Of a stretch of DNA of 6,086 nt, positions 1-3,890 are shown piece by piece (within the stretch, counting starts at the first letter, position 1; each line of letters begins with the position of its first letter). Under the pieces are notes generated by a model. The model worked only from the letters and a program-made list of their open reading frames with translations. It had not been told where the DNA came from and did no database searches. Both the position numbers and the translations under genes were made by a program. Source of the DNA: Desulfovibrio sp. (GTDB lineage: Bacteria; Desulfobacterota; Desulfovibrionia; Desulfovibrionales; Desulfovibrionaceae); the NCBI GenBank assembly GCA_028708195.1, contig JAQVZK010000149.1:1-6086 (forward strand), in the 5' to 3' direction.

Positions 1-430
1 CCACCAGGGTCTGTGTTTTGGGAAAAGACTTGTCGCCCTTGCCCAGCTTGAGGGCGTCCTTGCAGTGCTTGACCGCCGCCGTGATGTCGGCCGAGTCCAT
101 AACCGTAAAGGGGCGGTCGGCCAGCCACGCGGGCTTCCAGCGGCGCAGCACACTGAAAGAAAAGGCGTGAAAGGTGCCGCCCTGTACGCCGGCAAGCCCG
201 TGGTTCAGCAGCAGGCCCGCCCGGTGCAGCATCTCTTGCGCGGCCTTGCGGGTAAAGGTGAGCAGCAGCATGGCGTCTGGCGAGATGCCGTTTTCAGCCA
301 GCCAGGCCAGACGGTAAACAATGGTGCGGGTTTTGCCGCTGCCCGCGCCAGCCACCACCAGCACGGGACCGTCGCCGCTGGTGGCTGCCTGATACTGGGC
401 TTCGTTGAGCGCTTGTGCGTAATCAATCAT
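1..430 (-). CDS. UvrD/Rep-family ATP-dependent DNA helicase, N-terminal part (runs off window)
   Basis: Superfamily 1A helicases of this family translocate 3'-5' on single-stranded DNA and unwind duplexes during repair and replication. The visible 143 residues carry the family's N-terminal motifs in order: a Q-motif region (LNEAQYQAA, residues 8-16), the Walker A loop GAGSGKT (28-34), motif Ia LLLTFTRKAAQEM (55-67) and motif Ib GTFHAF (85-90). Walker B and everything C-terminal lie outside the window. ATG at 430-428 is the likely start because an in-frame TAG stop lies only 12 bases upstream and the Q motif begins a few residues later. The ribosome site is weak (AGGG, about 8 bases upstream). 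It is transcribed divergently from the gene at 901. The LTFTRKAAQEM version of motif Ia resembles UvrD/REP helicases annotated in deltaproteobacteria more than housekeeping PcrA, so no symbol is given. Family assignment is secure; the specific role is not. Confidence 0.93.
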   Translation of the reverse strand, partial: MIDYAQALNEAQYQAATSGDGPVLVVAGAGSGKTRTIVYRLAWLAENGISPDAMLLLTFTRKAAQEMLHRAGLLLNHGLAGVQGGTFHAFSFSVLRRWKPAWLADRPFTVMDSADITAAVKHCKDALKLGKGDKSFPKTQTLV

Positions 431-581
431 GGCGCGACCCTAGCACAAGGCCTTTCGGCCCGCCAGAGTGCCGAGAGCAATTGTCTGCCCCGGGGCGGCC
501 TGACTTTAGGGTCAGCCGGGCGGAACATCCCGTAACATCATGAGATACCGCTGTATGGGTTTCAGGGGAAATGGTGCTGTT

Positions 582-595
582 ACGGCGTACGCCGT
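582..595. repeat. 14-base perfect palindrome
   Basis: ACGGCGTACGCCGT is self-complementary over its whole length. It lies midway between the divergent genes and about 80 bases upstream of the -35 element at 675. It could be a dimeric regulator's operator or chance in GC-rich DNA; no second copy was seen in the window. Confidence 0.5.
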
Positions 596-648
596 CGTGC
601 AGAATCTTTGCGCGGCATGCTACTGCAAAACAGGCGGAGAACCGGTGT

Positions 649-669
649 CTGGCCGGGCTTTGCGGCCAG
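649..669. repeat. Inverted repeat abutting the promoter
   Basis: CTGGCCG (649-655) and CGGCCAG (663-669) are perfect 7-base inverted arms around a 7-base centre. The right arm ends 5 bases before the -35 hexamer of the promoter at 675-703. There is no T-tract after it, so an operator or activator site is more likely than a terminator. No regulator can be named. Confidence 0.45.
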
Positions 670-674
670 GCACA

Positions 675-703
675 TTGACGCGGGCCGCCCCCGATAGTAC
701 ATA
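675..703 (+). promoter_or_regulatory. Predicted sigma-70 promoter for the 901-1434 gene
   Basis: A -35 hexamer TTGACG (675-680) is followed after exactly 17 bases by a -10-like TACATA (698-703), in a local A/T-rich patch (TACATATAAAAAC). Transcription should start near 709-711, leaving a leader of about 190 bases before the ATG at 901. That is long and could hold control elements: alternative pairings CTGGTC (848-853) with GACCAG (871-876), and GGCCTG (862-867) with CAGGCC (874-879), compete for the same bases shortly before the ribosome site. Confidence 0.6.
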
Positions 704-889
704 TAAAAACGCTTGCGATATTTTTCCCTTTTCTCTATGAGGGGCCGTGACAGACGCCTTTGCCGTTGGCCGCGCCAGGCGGGCGTTGCTTGCGGTAAAG
801 CGCCAGCGTTGCAAGGCACCATGTCTGAGCGTTGACGTGGTCAGGTTCTGGTCGCAAGCCGGGCCTGCCAGACCAGGCCATCAAAAATC

Positions 890-895
890 AAGGAG
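890..895 (+). promoter_or_regulatory. Ribosome binding site fixing the start at 901
   Basis: AAGGAG lies 5 bases before ATG 901. The reading frame is open back to a TTG at 832, but that codon has no Shine-Dalgarno sequence, so 901 is the start. Confidence 0.85.
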
Positions 896-900
896 TTCCC

Positions 901-1434
901 ATGCCTGAACCACAGAGCCAATTCCAGAGCGCAGTCGCCGCCATGGTTGAAGCGGTGATGTTTGAAAACTGGCTGCGCTTCTATTTTATCAGCGAAAAGC
1001 CCGAGGCCGCCACGGCGGATGGCGAAGCGCCGCTGTTTATGGGCGTGCCGGTCAAGGGGATGGAGCGCATAGCCGAGCTGTACCCCCACCTGTTGCCCTT
1101 GGCCGACGAAATGAACGGCAAGGAAGTGACGTTTGAGATGTCACAGCGCGCCATCTGTAATTTTGTGGCCACCCATGTGGAGGGCAAAAGCATAGCCCGT
1201 GACAGCGCGGCCATGATTTTTAACAGCTCCACGTTTCAGGTGCAGATGCAGCTTTTCAACACCTGGCTGCAGATGCACGAAGACCAGCTTGACCGTGGCT
1301 TCACGGAGTTTGGCGCATGGCGCAAACTGTTTGACGAATGGCGTCAAAGCCCCGGTGCCCGTGAACTGGCTGAAAAACTGAGCCTCAGCATTCAGGGGTC
1401 GCCCGCTGTAAGCGGCAAAGAAACAGTGCAGTAA
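901..1434 (+). CDS. Hypothetical 177-residue soluble protein
   Basis: I do not recognise this protein and assign no function. The frame is well supported: a strong AAGGAG ribosome site 5 bases before the ATG, a sigma-70-type promoter about 200 bases upstream, and a TAA stop with no competing long frame. The product has no signal peptide and no membrane helix. Sequence character suggests a mostly helical cytoplasmic protein. An N-terminal helix (about residues 8-30) carries an aromatic patch, FENWLRFYFI. A central part contains FMGVPVKGMERIAELYPHLL. The C-terminal half is rich in Trp, Gln and charged residues (NTWLQMHEDQLDRGF, GAWRKLFDEWRQ). There is a single cysteine (in AICNF) and no obvious catalytic or metal-binding cluster, so a structural, adaptor or regulatory role is more likely than a classical enzyme. 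It stands alone: the helicase is divergent and a separate control region separates it from the agmatinase gene. Confidence 0.8.
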   Translation: MPEPQSQFQSAVAAMVEAVMFENWLRFYFISEKPEAATADGEAPLFMGVPVKGMERIAELYPHLLPLADEMNGKEVTFEMSQRAICNFVATHVEGKSIARDSAAMIFNSSTFQVQMQLFNTWLQMHEDQLDRGFTEFGAWRKLFDEWRQSPGARELAEKLSLSIQGSPAVSGKETVQ

Positions 1435-1459
1435 CCCTTGAGATAATTTTTTGTACAAC

Positions 1460-1485
1460 GGTTGGCGGCAGTGTGGGGGCCAGCC
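1460..1485 (+). terminator. Weak candidate terminator after the 901-1434 gene
   Basis: GGTTGGC (1460-1466) can pair with GCCAGCC (1479-1485), seven pairs including one G-U, with an 11-base loop. The nearest T-run (GTTTTT, 1498-1503) is about 13 bases beyond, which is too far for a standard intrinsic terminator. Some transcription from the upstream gene may therefore continue to the strong terminator at 1641-1680. Confidence 0.3.
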
Positions 1486-1503
1486 AGAAAAGTATAAGTT
1501 TTT

Positions 1504-1534
1504 AAACAAAGCAGGATTTGTTCCTGAAATGTTT
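1504..1534. promoter_or_regulatory. Candidate enhancer site (UAS) for a sigma-54 activator
   Basis: This is a 31-base dyad with one centre at 1519: AAACA (1504-1508), 3 unmatched bases, CAGGA (1512-1516), 5-base centre TTTGT, TCCTG (1522-1526), 3 unmatched bases, TGTTT (1530-1534). All ten arm positions match. Its centre is about 89 bases upstream of the predicted sigma-54 start site, within the usual range for dimeric bacterial enhancer-binding proteins. The activator is not identifiable from the window. Confidence 0.5.
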
Positions 1535-1543
1535 TTCAAAATA

Positions 1544-1556
1544 TATCAGCGTATTA
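1544..1556 (+). promoter_or_regulatory. IHF-type DNA-bending site
   Basis: TATCAGCGTATTA fits the IHF consensus WATCARNNNNTTR at every defined position. It lies between the dyad at 1504-1534 and the -24/-12 promoter, where IHF commonly bends DNA to bring a sigma-54 activator to the polymerase. The surroundings are markedly AT-rich compared with the rest of the window. The consensus is loose, so the match alone is weak; its position is what supports it. Confidence 0.5.
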
Positions 1557-1580
1557 TAGAAAAAATCTCTTGGGTTTCGT

Positions 1581-1597
1581 TTGGCACGGCCATTGCA
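1581..1597 (+). promoter_or_regulatory. Sigma-54 (RpoN) -24/-12 promoter
   Basis: TTGGCACGGCCATTGCA matches the sigma-54 consensus (YTGGCACG-N4-TTGCW) at every conserved position. The invariant GG (1583-1584) and GC (1595-1596) are exactly 12 bases apart. Transcription should start near 1607-1608 and requires an ATP-hydrolysing activator. Downstream on the same strand are the leader terminator at 1641-1680 and then the agmatinase gene, so the direct product is either a short RNA or the speB-panB message. Confidence 0.87.
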
Positions 1598-1606
1598 GAA
1601 TAGAAA

Positions 1607-1680
1607 GTACCTTCCTTTCTTTTGCTGACAGCCTCCTCCAAAATAAAACGGCCTGCCTCCCCAAGCGGGCCGTTTTATTT
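1607..1680 (+). ncRNA. Candidate sigma-54-dependent small RNA, or terminated speB leader
   Basis: From the predicted start (about 1607) to the end of the intrinsic terminator is about 74 nt, a typical small-RNA length. The first part is unstructured and pyrimidine-rich: CCTTCCTTTCTTTT (1610-1623) and GCCTCCTCC (1631-1639). The terminator loop is CTCCCCAA (1657-1664). C/U-rich single-stranded stretches and C-rich loops that can pair with Shine-Dalgarno sequences are a known feature of several bacterial regulatory RNAs. No open reading frame fits. The alternative reading is an attenuated 5' leader of the agmatinase message, whose start codon is 30 bases beyond the terminator. The sequence alone does not decide between the two. 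Confidence 0.5.
1641..1680 (+). terminator. Strong, potentially bidirectional intrinsic terminator upstream of speB
   Basis: The left arm (1641-1656, A/T-rich outside and GGCCTGC inside) pairs over 16 positions with the right arm (1665-1680), with a single T-G wobble and an 8-base loop CTCCCCAA. The 3' arm ends in GTTTTATTT, giving the U-rich tail on the plus strand; the minus strand likewise ends in GTTTTATTTT. It sits between the sigma-54 promoter and the agmatinase start, an unusual place for an ordinary end-of-gene terminator. Confidence 0.88.
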
Positions 1681-1699
1681 GGTTCATCCACGCAGTCAT

Positions 1700-1704
1700 G
1701 AGGA
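1700..1704 (+). promoter_or_regulatory. Ribosome binding site deciding the speB start
   Basis: GAGGA lies 5 bases before ATG 1710. An in-frame ATG at 1698 would overlap this site and has no Shine-Dalgarno of its own, so translation most likely begins at 1710. Confidence 0.7.
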
Positions 1705-1709
1705 TAGTC

Positions 1710-2585
1710 ATGCAGCATTTTCTGGCATCGGAATACAGCCCGGCCCGGCCTGATCAGGCCGCCTTTCACATCATCCCCGTGCCGCTTGAGCAAAGCGTCT
1801 CCTACGGCGGCGGCACTGCCAGCGGTCCGGAGGCCCTGCTCACGGCGTCGCAGCAGCTTGAAGCCTGGGAATGCGGGCACACTCCTGGCGAGTCAGGTTT
1901 TTATACGGCCCCGCCTGTGGACTGTAGCGGCCCCATTGAGGCCACCCTTGACCGCATCGAGGCGGCCGCTGCGCACGCCCTTTCGTGCAAGGCCATGCCT
2001 GTGCTGCTTGGCGGCGAACACACGGTAAGCCTTGGCGCGTTGCGCGCCCTGGCCAAACACGCGCAAAGCACGGGCGAGCCCTTTGGCATTGTGCAGTTTG
2101 ACGCCCATGCCGACTTGCGTTCAAGCTATGAAGGCAGCCCATACTCCCATGCCAGCGTCATGCACCGGGCCGTGGCCGATCTTGGCCTGCCGCTGGTGCA
2201 GTTTGGCGTGCGCGATTTTTGCCGTGAAGAGGTCGAGGTGCGCAAGGCCCACAACGTCACGCACTACGACGCCTACTTCATGGCCCGCGTGGGCCTGCCC
2301 GAACAGCCCCTGCCCGAGGACTTTCCCCGGCGCATTTACATCACTTTTGATGTGGATGCCTTTGACGCCTCCCTCATGCCTGCCACGGGCACGCCATCGC
2401 CCGGCGGCATAAGCTGGCGCGAGGCCCAGTTCATCCTTGAGCGTTGCGTGGACGGGCGCAAGGTCGTTGGTCTGGATGTGGTGGAGCTTGCGCCCATCGC
2501 CGGGCTGCACCACTGTGATTTTACAGCGGCCAAGCTGACGCACCTGCTTATGGGGCTGGCGCAAGAGGCCAACAGTCGGTCGTGA
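1710..2585 (+). CDS. speB: Agmatinase-family ureohydrolase
   Basis: Agmatinase hydrolyses agmatine to putrescine and urea in the cytoplasm, a step of arginine-derived polyamine synthesis. The 291-residue product has the length and all metal-site motifs of the arginase/agmatinase fold: GGEH (101-104, ligand H104), DAHAD (131-135, ligands D131, H133, D135), SHA (146-148) and DVDAFD (214-219, ligands D214, D216), giving the six-ligand binuclear Mn2+ site. TGTPSPGG (226-233) and the C-terminal DVVELAP (256-262) with its conserved Glu are also typical. The GGEH and SHA variants and overall length fit agmatinases rather than arginases; guanidinobutyrase or another ureohydrolase specificity cannot be excluded. 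The start at 1710 is preferred over ATG 1698 because only it has a spaced ribosome site. Upstream is a sigma-54 promoter with an intervening terminator, so expression may be activator-dependent and attenuated. panB follows after 77 bases with no terminator. No other polyamine gene is visible here. Confidence 0.9.
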   Translation: MQHFLASEYSPARPDQAAFHIIPVPLEQSVSYGGGTASGPEALLTASQQLEAWECGHTPGESGFYTAPPVDCSGPIEATLDRIEAAAAHALSCKAMPVLLGGEHTVSLGALRALAKHAQSTGEPFGIVQFDAHADLRSSYEGSPYSHASVMHRAVADLGLPLVQFGVRDFCREEVEVRKAHNVTHYDAYFMARVGLPEQPLPEDFPRRIYITFDVDAFDASLMPATGTPSPGGISWREAQFILERCVDGRKVVGLDVVELAPIAGLHHCDFTAAKLTHLLMGLAQEANSRS

Positions 2586-2662
2586 GCCGAATACTGCCTT
2601 CTGCGTTGGCGTATCAGTTTTCCCCGGCATCTGCCGTACGGTTTTAGCAAGGAGCAGGCATC

Positions 2663-3496
2663 ATGAAGAACACAGTGGTCACATTTCGCGCAGCCAAGGG
2701 GCAGGACAAGCTTGTAATACTGACGGCCTATGATTACAGCACGGCCCGCGTTATGGACGCCGCCGGGGTCAACGCGCTCCTCGTGGGAGACTCGCTGGGC
2801 ATGGTCATGCTGGGGCATGAGGATACGCTCAGCGTCACAATGGACGACATGATCCGCCATTGCGCGGCTGTGGCGCGTGCCACGGAGCAGGCCCTGGTGG
2901 TCTGTGATATGCCCTATTTGAGCTACCACACAAGCGTGGATGAGGCCGTGCGCAACGCTGGCAGGCTGGTGTCCGAGGGGCACGCCCAGGCTGTCAAGCT
3001 TGAGGGCGGCGCGGAGTTTTGCGACGTGGTCAAGGCCCTTGTGCGGGCCTCCATCCCTGTCATGGGGCACCTTGGGCTCACGCCCCAGTCAGTGAACGCC
3101 TTTGGCGGCTTCAGGATGCAGGGCAAGACGCCCAGTGCTGCCCAAAAACTGTTGGACGACGCCCGCGCCCTTCAGGAAGCAGGAGCCTTCTCGGTTGTGC
3201 TGGAATGCGTGCCGGCCCCGCTGGCTGCCCGCGTCACCAAGGAGCTTGCCATACCTGTCATCGGCATAGGCGCTGGTGCGGAGTGCGACGGGCAGGTGCT
3301 GGTATGGCAGGACATGACCGGCCTGAACGCCCGGCCCCTGCCAAGGTTCGTCAAATATTTCGGCTCGGTGGAAAAGGCTTTGCGTGAAGCTATCGAGGCG
3401 TATACCCGTGAGGTGCGCGTCGGGGCTTTTCCCGGTGAGGAGCATTGCTACCCCCTGCCTGAAGGTATGGAAAAAGCCATCAAAAAACTCAAATAG
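2663..3496 (+). CDS. panB: 3-methyl-2-oxobutanoate hydroxymethyltransferase (ketopantoate hydroxymethyltransferase)
   Basis: PanB transfers a hydroxymethyl group from 5,10-methylenetetrahydrofolate to 2-oxoisovalerate, giving ketopantoate, the first committed step of pantothenate and coenzyme A synthesis; it is cytoplasmic. The 277 residues match the family's normal length as a single TIM-barrel domain. Visible signatures are LTAYDYSTA (20-28), LLVGDSLGMVMLGHEDT (39-55, metal-binding D43), VVCDMPYLSY (79-88, D82), VKLEGG (111-116, K112 and E114), MGHLGLTPQSVN (134-145), the catalytic-region Glu in VVLECVP (E181), and IPVIGIGAG with CDGQVLVWQDM. All key residues are present. AAGGAG lies 8 bases before the ATG. 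The 77-base gap to speB shows no clear promoter or terminator, so the two are probably one transcript. No panC or panD is in the window. A strong terminator follows 40 bases after the stop. Confidence 0.97.
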   Translation: MKNTVVTFRAAKGQDKLVILTAYDYSTARVMDAAGVNALLVGDSLGMVMLGHEDTLSVTMDDMIRHCAAVARATEQALVVCDMPYLSYHTSVDEAVRNAGRLVSEGHAQAVKLEGGAEFCDVVKALVRASIPVMGHLGLTPQSVNAFGGFRMQGKTPSAAQKLLDDARALQEAGAFSVVLECVPAPLAARVTKELAIPVIGIGAGAECDGQVLVWQDMTGLNARPLPRFVKYFGSVEKALREAIEAYTREVRVGAFPGEEHCYPLPEGMEKAIKKLK

Positions 3497-3535
3497 GCAA
3501 AGGGTGGCCCGCAGGGCCGCACAGAAATTGCACGA

Positions 3536-3565
3536 ACAAAAGCCCCGGCATGCCGGGGCTTTTGT
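3536..3565. terminator. Perfect palindromic terminator after panB
   Basis: ACAAAAGCCCCGGCA (3536-3550) is followed at once by its exact reverse complement (3551-3565), a 30-base palindrome whose RNA forms a long GC-rich stem with a minimal loop at GCATGC and CTTTTGT on the 3' side. Being symmetric it can act on both strands, ending the speB-panB message and possibly leftward transcripts from the helicase gene. A smaller hairpin, GGCCC-GCA-GGGCC (3506-3518), lies between the panB stop and this element. Confidence 0.85.
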
Positions 3566-3735
3566 GGCATGGCTTCTGCACAGGAAATAAAACTGCCTTT
3601 GTTTTCTGGGTGCAACAACCATGTGCCCGGCGTGAGGCAAAGGTGTATGCCTTGCGTTGGCGGGCCGCATGAAGAGGCTGTGGTCCGCCATCGCTATGAC
3701 AAAAATATGGGCAACGCAAATCTATGCCAAAAAAT

Positions 3736-3752
3736 TTGGCGTTGATGTTGCG
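3736..3752 (+). promoter_or_regulatory. Weak sigma-54-like -24/-12 element
   Basis: TTGGCGTTGATGTTGCG keeps the TTGGC and TTGC blocks, with GG (3738-3739) and GC (3750-3751) exactly 12 bases apart, but has lost the ACG that normally follows TGGC. A start near 3763 would give an RNA of about 115 nt ending at the terminator at 3857-3877. It also overlaps the GCCAAA/TTTGGC dyad, so the match may be fortuitous. Confidence 0.3.
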
Positions 3753-3792
3753 CAAGGGCTCTAGTGGCAGGGGCGATAAAGAGTGCTCAAAT

Positions 3793-3829
3793 ACGGCCTT
3801 GCGCAATGCGGCCCTGCGTAATGCGGCCC
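3793..3829. repeat. 15-base imperfect tandem repeat, about 2.5 copies
   Basis: Unit 1 is ACGGCCTTGCGCAAT (3793-3807), unit 2 is GCGGCCCTGCGTAAT (3808-3822), and a partial unit GCGGCCC follows (3823-3829). Units 1 and 2 match at 12 of 15 positions. The motif TTGCGCAA inside unit 1 also occurs at 3748-3755. Not coding in any supported frame. Confidence 0.6.
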
Positions 3830-3856
3830 AGGTCTGGTGTGAGGATGCTGTGCCCC

Positions 3857-3877
3857 CCCACGGCTGTGGGCTTTTTT
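3857..3877 (+). terminator. Plus-strand intrinsic terminator before the convergent helicase gene
   Basis: CCCAC (3857-3861) and GTGGG (3866-3870) form a short stem with loop GGCT, followed by C and six Ts (3872-3877). The T-tract is on the plus strand only; on the minus strand the hairpin is followed by Gs. It therefore stops rightward transcripts just before they would run antisense into the helicase gene, not the helicase message itself. The five-pair stem is short, so efficiency may be modest. Confidence 0.55.
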
Positions 3878-3890
3878 AAGAATCTGCCTG

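Larger units (their letters stand above)
431..674. other. Divergent intergenic region without a gene
   Basis: This is the left half of a 470-base gap between the helicase and the gene at 901. No reading frame here has a ribosome site or a recognisable product. It holds several dyads: GGCC-TTTC-GGCC at 449-460, which on the minus strand forms a GGCC/GGCC stem closed by a GAAA tetraloop in the helicase leader; GCCCCGGGGC at 487-496; CTGAC-N6-GTCAG at 500-515; and the palindrome at 582-595. No convincing -35/-10 pair was found for the helicase. A possible extended -10 (TGCTAGGGT, minus strand, about 434-442) lacks a -35 and sits almost on the start codon. Confidence 0.6.
3566..3890. other. 325-base region with no convincing gene
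   Basis: It lies between the panB terminator and the stop codon of the minus-strand helicase. Reading frames here lack ribosome sites and are shadows or run across terminators. It contains small dyads (AGGCA-N8-TGCCT, 3635-3652; GCCAAA-AAA-TTTGGC, 3726-3740), two copies of the palindrome TTGCGCAA (3748-3755 and 3799-3806), a 15-base tandem repeat, a sigma-54-like element and a plus-strand terminator. The last two raise the possibility of an unannotated short RNA at about 3763-3877. Confidence 0.5.

Noticed and set aside
65..535. 156-codon plus-strand frame opposite the UvrD-type helicase
   Set aside because: The minus strand has Walker A, motif Ia and motif Ib in order; the plus frame is its shadow.
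540..740. 66-codon plus-strand frame
   Set aside because: No ribosome site or recognisable product. It spans the palindrome, the inverted repeat and the predicted promoter.
832..900. Extended N-terminus of the 177-residue protein beginning at TTG 832
   Set aside because: No Shine-Dalgarno before 832, while AAGGAG is perfectly spaced before ATG 901. The extra residues are leader sequence carrying hairpins.
737..906. Leader peptides from ATG 737 (32 codons) or GTG 747 (53 codons, overlapping the 901 start)
   Set aside because: ATG 737 has no ribosome site, and GAGGGG is only 2 bases from GTG 747, too close for normal initiation. Composition is arbitrary and Arg-rich, as expected of non-coding GC-rich DNA.
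1698..1709. ATG 1698 as the speB start
   Set aside because: No ribosome site upstream, and it overlaps the GAGGA that serves ATG 1710. It would add only MRIV before the family's usual N-terminus.
2586..2662. Separate promoter for panB
   Set aside because: TTGGCG at 2606-2611 has no -10 element at 16-18 bases; TACGGT at 2637 is 25 bases away. Co-transcription with speB is simpler.
2336..3070. 244-codon minus-strand frame opposite speB and panB
   Set aside because: It runs antisense through two genes with complete catalytic motifs and across their intergenic gap, so it is a shadow.
3089..3691. 200-codon minus-strand frame opposite the end of panB
   Set aside because: It crosses the perfect palindromic terminator and panB's coding sequence. 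No family resemblance and no ribosome site.
3793..3829. Possible CRISPR or attachment-site repeat
   Set aside because: Units are directly adjacent with no spacers, only about 2.5 copies, and there is no integrase, cas gene or tRNA nearby.
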